From Prorocentrum cordatum (Eukaryota; Sar; Dinophyceae; Prorocentrales; Prorocentraceae), in NCBI GenBank assembly GCA_963575745.1, contig CAUYUJ010001459.1, positions 305,249-369,248 of the forward strand: DNA of 64,000 nt. Direction: 5' to 3'. The position numbers and the translations under genes are program-made. This document shows positions 11,166-22,913 of the stretch, piece after piece. The notes under the pieces were generated by a model. The model was not told where the DNA came from, did no database searches, and saw nothing but the letters and a program-made list of their open reading frames with translations. Positions within the stretch are counted from its first letter, which is position 1. The number at the start of each line of letters is the position of its first letter.

Positions 11166-12140
11166 CCAAACCGGGTGGTGAGATACCAGGTGGCGACCTG
11201 GAATCCCCAAAAAGGTCACCGCTGGGTTTGGGGACGCGGGGTCACCACCGGGTTTTGTGACTCCTGGGCCCACCAGTGTCCGGGACATCCTCGGAAAACC
11301 GCACGAGTCCCCAAACCGGGTGGTGACACCAAATCGCCCGAGACTCACCGCCAGGTGTTGTCACCACCACGTTTGGGGACTACCAAGCTGGGCGGGTGCG
11401 CCGAGGTTTTGACTGATGCCCGCCCGTGGGTTTTGCGCGGCTTTGCCCGAAGTAAAATCACCTCGCACCTCACGCGGGCGGGTGGGCCTCGGCGTGCGAC
11501 GCCTTCTTGCGCAGTCTCGGGTGGCCCTCGTCGCCGTGGCTGCGTTCGCCGCGGCATCCCGATCAGAGCGCGCTCCAGGACAAGCTCAGCTGCCGGTCTT
11601 GACGGAGGGAGAAGCGGATGGCCATCGTCTGACTTATCCCGATCTCCGTTGGGTCATGGTATCTCATCCGCACCAGCCCACCTTTCCAGGTGGAGCTACA
11701 CCCCGCGAGCCTGAAGGAACAGGCATACATCCCCACCCAGACGGGTAAGTCAGCCAGTGGACCCAAGGCCACGCCAGTGGGGATAATGTTCAACGGAGAA
11801 GTCGGAGGAGCAGGGGAGGAGAAGGAGGAGGAGCAACAGTGGCATCAACAGGAGCAGCAGCAGGGCTGGGCTACAGCTCGCACAAATAGTGCAGCCCCGC
11901 GTTGGCCGGCGCGGCTGGGTGGAGTTCAGCGCGCGCGGCAGCTTTGTTCAGCGCGCGCGGCCGCTTTCGAGAAGGATGCTCGGGCCAGTACTATCCATGT
12001 GCCTGCGGCAGATCCGCCACCATGCCAACGAGCAAGTCCTGTGTGCCGGCCTTGCGAGCACTGCCCGCAAGGCCGTCACGTTTGACATTTGCCGTGTCCG
12101 CTTCTCGATGAGTTCTCGTGGGGCTTAGTCGAGCCGTCTT
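11166..12140. other. Spacer with short inverted motifs
   Basis: At 11165-11390, CACCACCGGGTTT and its inverse AAACCGGGTGGTGA recur with TTTGGGGAC and GTCCCCAAA, a degenerate inverted-repeat patch. The rest is GC-rich unique DNA with overlapping open frames, none recognised. Bases 11527-11599 align without gaps to 1487-1559. Confidence 0.4.
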
Positions 12141-12365
12141 AGGGCTGCTATGCCGGTGTGGGGCGTATTGGGGCCATCTTGGGCCGCATTTGGGATTTGT
12201 TGTGCTGTTTTTGAGCCATCTTGGCCGTCTGAGAGGTCTCCTCGGGCTGTCGTAGGGTCAAATTGGGCCTTCTCGGGGTCGTCTTGGGTTCCTCTTCAAG
12301 CCCACTTGGGCCAGCTTGGACTCTCTTGGGCCGTCCAGGAGTCCTCGTGGGGCTCCCCGTGAGCA
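12141..12365 (+). repeat. Degenerate CTTGGGCC-type repeat
   Basis: Irregular 20-30 bp spacing of the motif TCTTGGGCC(A/G) and close variants, such as GGGGCCATCTTGGGCCGC and CAAATTGGGCCTTCTCGGGG. The same style of repeat occurs at 30090-30400 and 31490-31670. Confidence 0.6.
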
Positions 12366-13529
12366 CTTTGGATTGTGCAGCCTTCAGAGACCGCAAGTGC
12401 GCCGATCTTCGGCAGAAGAGCGTGGCAACTTCAAAACTTTGGAACACTTGAGGATCACACATGTGTTTGGCCTCTTTCGGGGGAGCGTAAGACCCGGGTT
12501 TGCCAGGACTCGGGTTCGCCATCGTTTTTTGACGACCGCGCCTCGGATTTTGACGAGGAGGAGTTTCGTGGGCTGTCTGCAGCGGGAGGCCTCGTCAACA
12601 AGCAGGCTCGGCCTCGTCATCTTTTTGACGACCTCGTCGGGGATTTTTTTTTCGAGTCCCCTGTACCCAGGTCTTACGTCCCCCTGCCTCTTGAGGTGCC
12701 TCCTGGAGAGCGTCTTTGGGGGTGTGGTGAAGTTGCCGGGCGCTTGTCAGGGGCTGTTGGGTGCGCCTCGGGGCAGCGCTCGGCCGCCTCGGCTGCCGCC
12801 GCGGGCCTCTCTGGGCCGTCTCGGAAGCCCTGCGAGGTGCCTCGCAGGGGCACGGGGGCCGCCCCGGGAGCCCCGGAAGGGGTGGTGCTGAATGCGTCGG
12901 GGGCGGAAAAGAGGGGGGTGATGACTAGGGGGGGGTGGATATCATGGCGTGGGCCATGATATTTCCCCAGATTTCATGGCGCCTCTTCTTATTCCATTAC
13001 GTCCCTGGCCCCCCCGCTGGGCCGCGCACATGCCGCCGGCCATGATTTGCACCCCCCCCTCTTGGACACCCCCCTCTTGGCCGCTCCCGAGAATGCGGCT
13101 GGGCGTGCGGAAGGGGGGCGGCGGTAGAAGGTCGGGGGGCCTCGACTCGGGGCTCGACCTGAACGATGGTTGGGCGATCTCGTCGGCCGTCTTCGCTCCG
13201 ATGTCGTCTCGACGCCGAAGGCGCGGCGAAGGCGAGAGGGACCCCGAGCACGCCAACAAAAACGAGAGTGGGGAGCGCTGTTCAGGGCGAGCCCTGCCTC
13301 AGCTGGCCAGCGCGCCGATCCTGGGCGGCCGATCCTGGGCCCAGGACACAGTCAAAAACCCGAGTAAGGACGCGCGACTTTGCTCAGGGTACCCTTGCTC
13401 TTCCTTGCTCTTCCTTGCTCTTGCGTCCTTGAGGTCCTCGTCGTTCGCCGCCCCAAACACTCCATCTTCGGCTTCCACGGGTCTTGCGTCCTTGCCGCGC
13501 GTCCTTATTACGGTTTTTGCCAGGAGGAG
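12366..13529. other. GC-rich spacer with one perfect hairpin
   Basis: No gene recognised. Bases 12939-12962 form a perfect 10-bp stem (ATATCATGGC/GCCATGATAT) with a 4-nt loop. Confidence 0.45.
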
Positions 13530-14055
13530 AAAAAACACACACAGACACAATGAATCGTCGCTTCCCCAGAAAATATGGGAAAGCATGGGAACTGGGGGGA
13601 AGACAAACACCAAGAAGATATGGGAAAAGATGGGGAATAGATTCTTATTTGTGTGTATTCACTTGTGTGTCCTTGGGCCCCCTGATTTTTTTTTTCTGCA
13701 GGGGCGGCCAGGGGCGGTGGGGTGGTCAGCCGGAGCAGCGAAGGGAAGGCGGGGCCGACGGCGCGGAGAGTCGCGCGCGGGCGCCGCCTCGCCGCACGGG
13801 GCGCCGCGCCCCGGCGGCCCCCGCAGGCCGCCGGCGCGGGGTCGTCCGTGTCGTCGTGCGGAGGGCCCACGTCCTCAGGGAGGGAAAAGAAACACAGGCA
13901 CAATGAGTCGTCAATTCGCCAGAGCATGTGGGGACTGTGGGAAGTTTGGGGGGGGGGGGGGGGGAAGACAAGAGCCCAGAAAATGTCGGGAAAGGATGGG
14001 GGCTCCTGTTAGTTGTGTGGATTCATTTGTGTGTGTCCCAGGGCCCCCCTCACTT
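13530..14055 (+). repeat. Direct repeat pair of about 160 bp
   Basis: Copy 1 at about 13530-13685 and copy 2 at about 13878-14050 share in order CACAATGA(A/G)TCGTC, a GGGAAGACAA block, CAGAAAATGTCGGGAAAGGA or its variant, a GTGTGTGT-rich block and GGGCCCCC. The DNA between them is different and very GC-rich. The two copies are diverged and may be relics of one dispersed family. Confidence 0.7.
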
Positions 14056-14165
14056 CCTTCCGTCGCTCGGTGGACGTCCCCCGAGAGGACTTCCAGGAAG
14101 CCCTGCCAGGCAGCCGAGGCGGGGATCATCTTCGGGGACCTCGGCAGGCGGTGCGGTGGATTCGG

Positions 14166-14360
14166 GTAGAAGAAGAAAAGACGCCATAAACATACACTTG
14201 TAGCGCTCCGCGCGGATTTCTTGGATCCGCGCTGGGCCTCCCCGCGGCGCCTCCGGCACCGCCCCGGGCGCGCTCGGGGGGGGGGGTCCCGCGCGGCTCC
14301 GAGAAACCCGCGCGGAGCGCCAAAAGCTTATGTTTATCGCGTTTTTCCTCTTCCTCCAGT
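14166..14360. mobile_element. Foldback element 1
   Basis: The left arm (from AGAAGAAGAAAAGACGCC through ATAAACATACACTTGTAGCG and CTCCGCGCGGATTTCTTGG) pairs with the right arm (GAGAAACCCGCGCGGAGCGC through CTTATGTTTATCGCG and the TTTTTCCTCTTCCTCC end). Arms are about 60 bp around a GC-rich centre. There is no coding capacity. It reads as a non-autonomous foldback or MITE-like element. Confidence 0.8.
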
Positions 14361-14407
14361 AGGTACATTCGGGCCCCAAGGGGGCCCAAACATGTCCATA
14401 CCCCAGG

Positions 14408-14542
14408 CCAGCCACAACTGGGGGAGCTGTGGTCCTTGCCCCCCTGGGGGACCCATCGATCTCGACACCCCTCTCGAGAGATCGTCGACGCGATGGGTTC
14501 CCCCAGGGGGGTAAGGACCACAGCTCCCCCAGTTGTGGCTGG
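14408..14542. mobile_element. Foldback element 2
   Basis: CCAGCCACAACTGGGGGAGC at the left end is the reverse complement of the right end. The arms match almost perfectly over about 50 bp (14408-14460 against 14483-14542) and enclose a short centre with CTCTCGAGAG. Transcription would give a near-perfect hairpin. Confidence 0.88.
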
Positions 14543-14720
14543 TCGGTACCCACCGCTCCCCTGGGTTCCCAGAACCTCGGCTCCGCCGCGCACCTCCGCG
14601 CGGCGTGGCCACGGGCGCGCGCGCGGTGGTGGCGCGCTCGGTGCGACTTCGTGAAGACGTCGTCGGGATGCGCTCGGCCCCGTGGGGATCCGCGAGAGTG
14701 GGCTGCCCGATTGTTAACGG

Positions 14721-14885
14721 GCGAAGAACGGTATAAAATAAACTTTTTCGCCGTCGGGGGCGCCTGGCCCTGGGCGGCTGGAAAGTTTATACCCCTACGG
14801 TGCCACCGTAAGGGTATAAACTTTCCAGCCGCCCAGGGGCAGGCGCCCCCGACGGCGAAAAAGTTTATGTTATACCTTTCTTCGC
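14721..14885. mobile_element. Foldback element 3 (family shared with 63186-63331)
   Basis: It starts GCGAAGAACGGTATA and ends with the near-inverse TATACCTTTCTTCGC. Each arm of about 75 bp carries TTTTTCGCCGTCGGGGGCGC and GGCGGCTGGAAAGTTTATAC. The centre is CTACGGTGCCACCGTA. A second, shorter copy lies at 63186-63331. Both copies are flanked by TTAACGG on the left and TCGCTG on the right, so the true ends may lie a few bases further out. Confidence 0.9.
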
Positions 14886-15315
14886 TCGCTGAGATCGTAG
14901 CGTCGGCCCAAGGCGAGGGCGCACTACGCAGCAGCAGCAACAGCAAAGGCCCAGTAAAAGTACAAAAAGGTTGGCCCGTGGACGGGCGGGGCACGGCCTG
15001 GAAGAGGCAGTGCGACCTGCGCGCACGACGGGAAGGGTGCGCACGACGAGTGAGCAAGCTTTGTGCCACTGCGAGGGGGGGGGGAAGGGGTAGGGGGAGC
15101 GGGAGGGGGAGGCTTGGGCGACGGCGAACGGACAAATCCTTGCCTCGCGGGGCGGCTTCCCGCGCCTCGGCGTGCCAGAAGGGCACGGCAGCGGACAGGG
15201 GCGTTCTGCTCCGCTGTGGTGGGCCCTCCGCCGCCGCGGGGCACCTCGGCATTGCGCGGCGGCGCGCGTGGCGTCGTGCCGGGTGCTCTCTGGGCCCACG
15301 GACTCGGCAGAGCCG
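14886..15315. other. Spacer, nothing recognised
   Basis: GC-rich unique DNA between the foldback cluster and the ATG microsatellite. Confidence 0.4.
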
Positions 15316-15663
<348 letters not shown>

Positions 15664-15761
15664 TCAAGCATTGGAGCAGGGTGTACCCTTAGGATTCCTT
15701 AGTCCTTAGATGCGGCTACGGCCCGCCAGGCCCGCGGATCGCCCTGCGGCAGCCAGCCACG

Positions 15762-16871
15762 GGCGAGGAGGGGGTCGCCGCCCTGGTGGTGGACAACGGC
15801 AGCGGCATGTCCGAGGCCGGCTTCGCGGGCGACAACGCTTCGCGCGCGGTGCTCCCCTCGATCGTCGGGCACGCCAAGAGGCCGGGCATCGTGGCCGGGA
15901 GGGACCAGAAGGGCAGCTGCGTGGGCGGCGAGGCGCAGAGCAAGCGCGGCGTGCTGACGCTGAAGAACCCCATCGAGCGCGGCGGCGTGACGAAGTGGGG
16001 CGACAGGGAGAAGATTTGACACCACACGTTCTACAACGAGTTCCGCGCGGCCCCGGATGAGCATCCCGTGCTCCTCACCGAGGCGGCCCTGAACCCAAAG
16101 GCGAATCGCGTGCGTATGACCCAGATCACGTTCGAGGCTTTCAGCGTGCCCGCCATGTACGTGGCCATCCAGGCAGTGCTCTCGCTGTGCGTCCCCGGCC
16201 GTGCCAATGGCATCGTCATGGACTCTGGCGAAGATGTGTCGCACGCGGTGCCCATCTACGAGGGCTACGCCTTGCCGCACACAATCTTGCGTCTCGGCCT
16301 GGCCGTCCGCGACCTCACGGAGTACCTGATGAAGATCCTTGTTGAGCGCGGCTGCTCTTTCACGACCACAGCTGAGCGCGAGATCGTGCGCGACCTCACG
16401 GCGAAGCTCTTCTACATTGCCCTCGATGTCGACACGGAGATGCAGGTTGCCGACGAAGTTTGGGACAAGGAGAAGACGTACGAGCTTCCGAACGGCAACA
16501 TCATCACCGTGGGCAGCGAGCGTTTCCGCTGCCCCGAGGTGCTATTCCAGCCCAGCTTCGTCGGCAAGGAAGGCAGCGGCATCCAAGACACCACCTTCCG
16601 GTCCTTCATGAAGTGCGACTTCGACACCCGCAAGGACCTCTACGCCAACATGGTGCTATCCGGCTGCACCACCATGTTCCCCTGGATCGGGGAGCGCATG
16701 GTCAAGGAGCTGTCCGCCCTGGTGCCATCGACAATGAAGATCAAGGTCGTGGCGGCACCCGAGCGCAAGTATTCGCGTGGATCGGCGGGTCCATCTTTCC
16801 AGCAGATGTGGATTTCGAAGGGCGAGTACGACGAGCCTGGCCCCACCATCGTTCACAGGAAGTGCTTCTGA
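15762..16871 (+). pseudogene. Actin pseudogene, intronless
   Basis: Homology to actin runs from the N-terminal region ([15 protein letters not shown]) to the C terminus ([10 protein letters not shown], stop TGA at 16869). No intron is present. The copy is broken in several ways. No ATG opens the frame near the expected start. The invariant Trp in the block KIWHHTFYNE is a TGA at 16017-16019. At 16776-16796 a loss of one base before WIGGSI is compensated by a second loss, about 17 bp, before [11 protein letters not shown]; this deletes the LSSLST segment. Nucleotide-site residues are altered: the Lys after the first phosphate loop is Glu ([10 protein letters not shown]), and the second loop reads DSGED instead of DSGDG. 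Intact actin polymerises into filaments; this copy should not. A functional reading would need TGA recoding and does not explain the other lesions. Confidence 0.93.
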
Positions 16872-17634
16872 GGGGCTCCTTCCTTCCCCTCCCGCTCCCC
16901 CTCCTCCCTCCTCCTCTTCCTCCTGTGTCGAGTTTTTGTTGGCGGCTTCTGCTGAAGCCTGGAATTCAGTGGTGCGTGCTTCTCGATGTCGCAGTCTGCA
17001 GCCTGCCCTGCACTCGTGTTCGCACCCCTTCCCTCCTCGGCCTTGGGTCAGCAGGCGCTTCAGGGTCCGAGGCCTTACCGCCGTGACCCCCTCCGGCCTC
17101 CGATGGTCCGCCAGGGCCCGGGCTCTGCGGTTGCATGGCCCTGCTGTGCCCCCCTCTGGCCTCCGCTGGTCCGCCAGGGCTTGGGCGCTGCAGGCGTGGG
17201 CTTGCCTATGCGATGAAGCGTCGTGCAGGCGGCCTTGTTTGGTCTCCGATGGTCCGCCAGAGTTTGGGCTCCGCAGGTACGACGCGCACCTCTTATCCTT
17301 CCCAACTTATTCCATTGCTGGCTTCGACTTGGCATCGCTGGAGAGTCCCTCGGCGCTTTGTTGTTGGACGGCGTTTGTGTCCAGCAGGCAGGCTCCATGA
17401 AGGGCTGTTGTACTGCGTGCCCATGTCCTCTCCTCCTCGCTTCCTCCCTTACAAAGAAGCCTGAACAACTTTAGCAGGCGGCGCTCTTCAGCATAACTTC
17501 TGATAAGATGACTGGCACCACAGTGTGCATTAGACGCTCGGCCATCGCCAGGTGTTTGGGGGGGGGGGTACGCCCCCGGGTCGCGTTTAAGGGCCCCCGC
17601 GTTGTTGTGCTTTCGTTTGGGAGGAACCAAACAT
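16872..17634 (+). other. Actin pseudogene 3' flank with a short three-copy repeat
   Basis: A pyrimidine-rich stretch (16880-16925) follows the actin stop. At 17097, 17159 and 17236 the motif (C/T)TCCG(A/C)TGGTCCGCCAG recurs with GGGCTCTGCAG-like tails, a degenerate tandem repeat of about 60-75 bp. No gene seen. Confidence 0.6.
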
Positions 17635-18195
17635 ATGGTGATGGTGATGATGGTGGTGATGATGATGGCGATGGTGATGGTGATGGTTTGTGATGATGAT
17701 GATGATGATGATGATGATGTGATGTTGGTGATGACGATAATGGTCATGATGTTGCCGCTTGTGGTCAGATAGGAGATGGAGATGATGTTGATGGTGATGA
17801 TGATGACGGCGATGATGAGGATGCTGATGGTGGTGCTGATGATTATGTTGCTGATGGTGATGACGCTACAGATGATGGTGGTGATCATGATGGTGTTGGT
17901 GGTGGTGCTGATGCAGATACTGATGATGATGCTGGTGATGATGATGCGGATGATAATGGTAGCGGTGGTGTTTGTGATGATGCTAATGGGGGTAGTGATG
18001 GTGATGATGATGGTGCTGGCACTGGTGATTCTGAAGGTGATGCTTATGATCATAACCATGGCGCTTGCAACAAGTATGAATGTGGCGGCGACGACGACCA
18101 CGGTGATGTTGGTGCTGATGGTGATATTGATGATGGTGTTGATGACGTCGGTGATGACAATGTTGGTGCTGATGAGCATGTTGCTGATGCGGTTG
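17635..18195 (+). repeat. Imperfect (GAT)n tract
   Basis: GAT with GGT, GCT and GTT variants. Met/Asp/Val-only frames are by-products. Confidence 0.93.
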
Positions 18196-19514
18196 ATACT
18201 GATGGATCACACGTGTCTGGATATTTGGTATGTGTGCTGGGCTCCGTGATAAGGACAAATGGTATTTCACTGTCCGTGGGTGCGTGGCAGAGCTTTATTT
18301 TCTACAAGATGTATGTTTGATCCGACGGTGTGCCCCATCGACGCTCGCACTTCGGTTTTTGCTCGTTCCTTATTTTGTGTGTCAGGGTCAGGAGAAGTCT
18401 TCAGGCTCGAACTCTGTCGTTGGGTCCCGGCCACGATAGCAACGGCTCCCGTCCAAGATTTGGGACTCGCGCCTCCCCCATAGCCCTCCTCCCCTCCCCC
18501 CCTTCCTCCTCTCATGCCCCATCCTCCCCTTTCGCCTTGCTTCTCCTCCTCCTTCTCCTCTACCCCACCTCGTCCCCCCTTTCCCCTTTCTCCCCCCCCT
18601 CCTATCTGCAGGAAGGCGGAGGGGGAGCCCGGGAGCACCCTGCGGAGGGAGCCGCTGGAGGGGGGCACGTCCCTCCCCGGGGGCTGCGAGCACCCCGGGC
18701 AGAGCAGCCCACACACTGCTTGCGCCGGCGGCTCGGCAGAGTCACGGCGCTGGCGATGGAGCGTCAAGGGGAGTGCACAAAACGCGAATTGGGCCGCCAT
18801 GCGCGGGGGAGGGAGATGGACGTCCGGCGCGGGCAGGAGGGAGGAGGACGTCGGGCCCGCTCAGAGCGGCGCCAGGCGGCGGCGGGGGGGCGCCGGGCGC
18901 GGGGTCCAACAGCGAAGGGGCGGCGGCTGGGGGGTAGGCAGGGCAGGGCGGTCGCCAGCAGCCCACACGCACGCTGCCCCCCGACCCACCGGCCGCCCAG
19001 AGAGTACCGGTTGGACCCGGGAGGATGCTGCCGCCGTCGCCTGAGACTCAGGCGATCGCCAACATGGATCAAGGGGGCGTGGATCAGCGACGGGTCCCGT
19101 TTCCTGGGGAAGCTGCGGATTTCCGCCGCCGGCCGAGGCGGCACCGGCCGCATTTTGGGTAGGGCTCCTCCCCCGACCCATTCATTTGGCGACCGCGCGC
19201 CAAATCCATGGATCGTTAATCTATGTTTGCGCGCCCTCGAAAGACGGGCGGCGAACATCTAGCTCCACGGGCTCCAACAGCAGGAGGACGGGGGCGGGAG
19301 GATGAATCGGACCCAGGGTCGGGATGAGTCGCTCCAGAGCGCTCCAGAGCGCTCTCAGAGCGCTCTGGATCGCTCTCAGAAGGCCGCGGCGCCAGCGCAA
19401 ATCCCTCAGAGCCGTCGGATCCCAGAGTTCCACGATTCGATCATTCTGGCTCGATGTTGCCAAATCTTGCCTCAGCTTCAGGCAGGAGGGGCGGCCCAGG
19501 AGAGGCTGTCGGTG
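18196..19514. other. Spacer with pyrimidine tract and GAGCGCTC octamers
   Basis: 18480-18605 is C/T-rich and 18610-19060 is very GC-rich. 19328-19382 repeats the palindromic core GAGCGCTC several times. Overlapping open frames on both strands are composition effects; no domain recognised. Confidence 0.45.
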
Positions 19515-19592
19515 GCGATGATGCTGATAGTGATGGTGGTGGTGGTGGTGGTGATGGTGATCGTGATGATAAAGATGATGATGCTGATGACA

Positions 19593-19630
<38 letters not shown>

Positions 19631-20052
19631 CATCATGATGATGATGCTGATGCTGGTGTTGATTGTGATAATGATGATGGCGATGACGATGATGAATTGG
19701 TTGGTGATGATTGTTAGCATGACGACGATAATGAATGATGATGACGATGATGATGCTGATGATGACGACGACAACGATGATGATAATGGTGATGATGATG
19801 GTGATGGTGATGGTGATGATGACGGTGATGATAATTGTGCTGATGATGTTGATGATGATGATGGTGATGGTGATGGTGATGACGACAATAATGATGATGA
19901 TGATGATGCTGATGATGACGGTGGTGGTGATGGTGATGGTCATGATGACGGTGATGATGATGATGGTGATGATGTTGATGATGATGTTGACGGTGATTAT
20001 GATCATTATCATGGTAAAGATGATGATGATGATGATGATACTAATGATACTA

Positions 20053-20096
<44 letters not shown>

Positions 20097-20712
20097 TCTG
20101 ATGATGATGATGATGATGATGCTGATGATGATGCGGATGCTGATATGTTGATGATGGTGATGACAGTGATAGTGATGATGATGCTTACAGTAACGAATCT
20201 GATGATGATAATGATGGTGAGGGGGATGATGATTGGGATGAGGATGATGAGTTTGAGGATGATGATGATGATGATGATGATGATGGCGAAGATGCCAGCG
20301 GTGTGATGGTGCTGGTGATGATAATGGGGATGATGCTGCTTTTGTTCAGATAGGAGATGAGGATGATGTTGATGGTGATGACGATGATTGTGATGATGAT
20401 GCTGATGACGATGATGATAGTAGTCATGATGATGGTAATGATGGTGAATATGGCTGTGATGATGGTGTCGACGACCACGATGATGCTGATGATGGTGTTC
20501 ATTATGTTGACGATGATGATGATGATGATGATGGTGGTGATGATGATGATGATGATGATACTGGTAATGATGGTGATGCTGATGCTGATGTTGGTGCTCA
20601 TGCTGGTGATCATGATGCTGGTGATGATGCTGGTGATGATGCTGCTGATGATGATGATGATGATGATCATGATAATGATCATGATGACGATGACGATGAC
20701 GATGCTGATGGC
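19515..20712 (+). repeat. Imperfect (GAT)n tract, 1.2 kb
   Basis: The longest trinucleotide tract in the window, GAT with GGT, GCT, GAC and GTT changes. Asp-rich and Met-rich frames span it. Confidence 0.95.
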
Positions 20713-20936
20713 GGCTGGGCAGGGATGCCCCTGCCAGGCGATGCGCACGCGCACCTTTTCCGCCGTACTGGGGGCGAGAGGGGGACTCGGCCCAGCGCCG
20801 GGGCCGCTTCTGTGTCGTCCCGCCGTCAGGGTGGCAGGACCGCCGCACGCGTCTGCCTCGCGCGCTCCCCTTGCGCAGCACTCGCCCGGGGGGCGCTGGC
20901 TGCTCGCCGGGCACCAGCCAGGCTTGGGCAGGGCAC
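20713..20936. other. Short GC-rich spacer, nothing recognised
   Basis: Unique DNA between the GAT tract and the CT tract. Confidence 0.4.
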
Positions 20937-21160
20937 GATCTCTCCTCTCTCTCTTTTTCTCTCTTTCTCTCTTTTTCTCCTTCCCTTCTCCCCTCTTTTG
21001 CGTCATTTCTCTCTCTCTCTCTCTCTGTCTCTGCTCAGTTGTTTTGGGGGGCCTGACTCTTTTTGTTGTTCTCTCACTCTCTGTTTCTCTCTCTCTCTCT
21101 CTCTACATCTCTCTCCATCTCTCTCTCCTTCTCTCTCTCTCTCTGTATGTCCCTTCGTTC
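20937..21160 (+). repeat. (CT)n microsatellite, interrupted
   Basis: CTCTCT runs with TTT and TGT breaks. A Leu/Ser-only frame is an artefact. Confidence 0.9.
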
Positions 21161-22069
21161 CCCTAATTACGTGTCGCTTTTTTTTTGTGTTTTCCTCCTC
21201 CTCTTTGCGCCCGTCGTTTTCACTTTGGGTCTAACGTCTCGCTGGGGGGGAGCACGACCCGTCCTCGTCTCCACGGCTGGGCGCGCCTCGCAGAGGCCTG
21301 TCGAGGTGGTGTCCAGGAGGGCTCCATAGAACTCGGGGGTGGACAGACCTCCGACCCTGACACGTCGATTCGCGAATTGGCCGTTTCCGGTTCGCGAAAG
21401 GGCGTCGCGGCCGTCACTTTTGCGGGTCCAGGTCCGTCGGTTTCGGTCTCAGGCCGTTTTCATTAAGGGGAGGTTTACTAAAGGGAGGTTTGTCCACCGC
21501 CGATGAACGATCTCGAGCGGATGTCGGTCGGGGCGCGATCCTTGCTGTTTCTTGACGTAATCATGAACTGTTTGCGCTCGGCGCCAGAGGTTCATGTCTA
21601 TGGCCTTTTTTCTCCTTTTATGTTCCCCCTGCTGGCCCAGGCATCCCATGGTAGGGGCGTGGTTTTCTGGCGTTTCCGTTGGTTTTTGGGCGTTTTCCAG
21701 CCTCGGGATGCTTTTCAGCGGCTGCGCTTCGACGGGGGCGTTCCAGGGGCGCCAGAGTCGTCCCAAACGGCCGCCAGGCAGCCGAGTTGACCCGACAATG
21801 TGACCTCCCTCCCTCTATACCGTTCTCCTTTTCTCCCGTCTTTCTGGCCCAGATCAAGCTTCCTCCCTTGAGGCAGCATGTAACGAAGTGAAGCCATTTC
21901 ATCCTGCTCCAACTCTTCACCCAGAGGTTTGGGCCACCTTTTGGTTACGCTCTCAATGCTGTTAGAACATGTGTTCGGCGCCTTGCTCGGGCCCTGTCGG
22001 GACCCATGTGTCCGTCTCTGTGAGCCTTCTGGGACCTCCTAGAGCCGTGGCCGCGCAACTGAACATTAC
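21161..22069. other. Spacer, nothing recognised
   Basis: Mixed-composition DNA without visible repeats or a supported gene. Confidence 0.4.
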
Positions 22070-22520
22070 TGGCTGCAGGGGGCGCGGACGAGAGCGTTTC
22101 GGGGGTGCCTCTTGGCGCCTTCCTACAGTCGGGGCTCCGCGTTCCTTGAGTGTTTCGCAGCTTGCCTCAGGTTTTCCTTAGGTTTTCGATCGGAAATCGA
22201 AGTTTCACTTATGGAAAGAAGGGGCCTCGTTCCTTATTTTGTGTTCCTTAGGTCAAGGCCCCGACTGTGGAGTGTTTCGGGGGTGCCTCTGGGCGCCTTC
22301 CTACGGTTTTCTTGGGGTGCTCACGGGGGCATTCGGTTCCCCTGGTTGCACTGAGGTGTTTGAGGTGTGCTGAGGTAAGGGGGCGGCGGGTGCAGGGGGC
22401 TCGGACTAGAGTGGTTCGGGGGTGCCTCTTGGCGCCTTCCTACGGTTCTCTTGGGGTGCCCATGGGGGCATGCAGTTCCCCCGGTGGCACTGAGGTTGTT
22501 GATGTAAGCTGAGGTAAGGG
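22070..22520 (+). repeat. About 125-bp tandem repeat, interrupted by a MITE
   Basis: Units share GGGGGTGCCTCTTGGCGCC, TTCCTACGGTT(T/C)TCTTGGGG and GCTGAGGTAAGGGGGCGGCG. Two units lie at about 22268-22392 and 22393-22520. A partial unit at 22075-22123 is cut by the MITE at 22126. Confidence 0.8.
22126..22267 (+). mobile_element. Mariner-like MITE, copy A (142 bp)
   Basis: Terminal inverted repeats are CAGTCGGGGC on the left and GCCCCGACTG on the right. A TA precedes the left end; the right flank is TG. The interior matches the 179-bp copy at 22914-23092 in inverse orientation but lacks about 37 bp near the left end. It has no coding capacity. TA flanks plus CAGT-starting termini suggest mobilisation by a Tc1/mariner (pogo-like) transposase; that assignment is inference. 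Confidence 0.85.
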
Positions 22521-22535
22521 GGCGGCGCCGGCCTC

Positions 22536-22600
22536 CGCGTCCTCTCCTCCTCCTCCTCCTCCTCCTCCTCCTCCTCTTCCTCCGCCTCCTCCTCCCCCTC
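22536..22600 (+). repeat. (CTC)n microsatellite
   Basis: CTC repeats with CTT and CGC breaks. Confidence 0.9.
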
Positions 22601-22911
22601 CCCCTGGATTCTCTGCCCGCTGGACAAGGGGCCCCTTCCAAGAAACCATCAGCTTCCCTCCAGGGTGCCCTGGGTTTCTTGGATTTCGGTGGAGCCACAG
22701 CGGGAAACGTGGCCTTCGCATGCCAAAAACCCATGGGCGCCCTCGGGTTTCAGGGTTGGGTTTCTTGCGGGGGGTTCTTGTGGCCGCGCCCCTACTGTAG
22801 TCGCTGGAGTGCTTTCCAGCGGGCGCTTGTGTGGATCCTCTGCCCGCTGGACAAGGCCGCCGCGCTTCCCGCGGTGTCCGCCAGGATTCTTACGGGCTGC
22901 CTGTGGATTGC
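22601..22911. other. Spacer with scattered repeats
   Basis: CTGCCCGCTGGACAAGG occurs at 22612 and 22840. Phrases such as TTTC(T/A)TGG recur toward 23.8 kb. No gene recognised. Confidence 0.45.
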
Positions 22912-22913
22912 TA

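Noticed and set aside
16017-16019. TGA read as Trp or Sec in actin
   Set aside because: Missing start, altered ATP loops and deletions at 16776-16796 point to a pseudogene; Trp is encoded by TGG elsewhere in the same copy.
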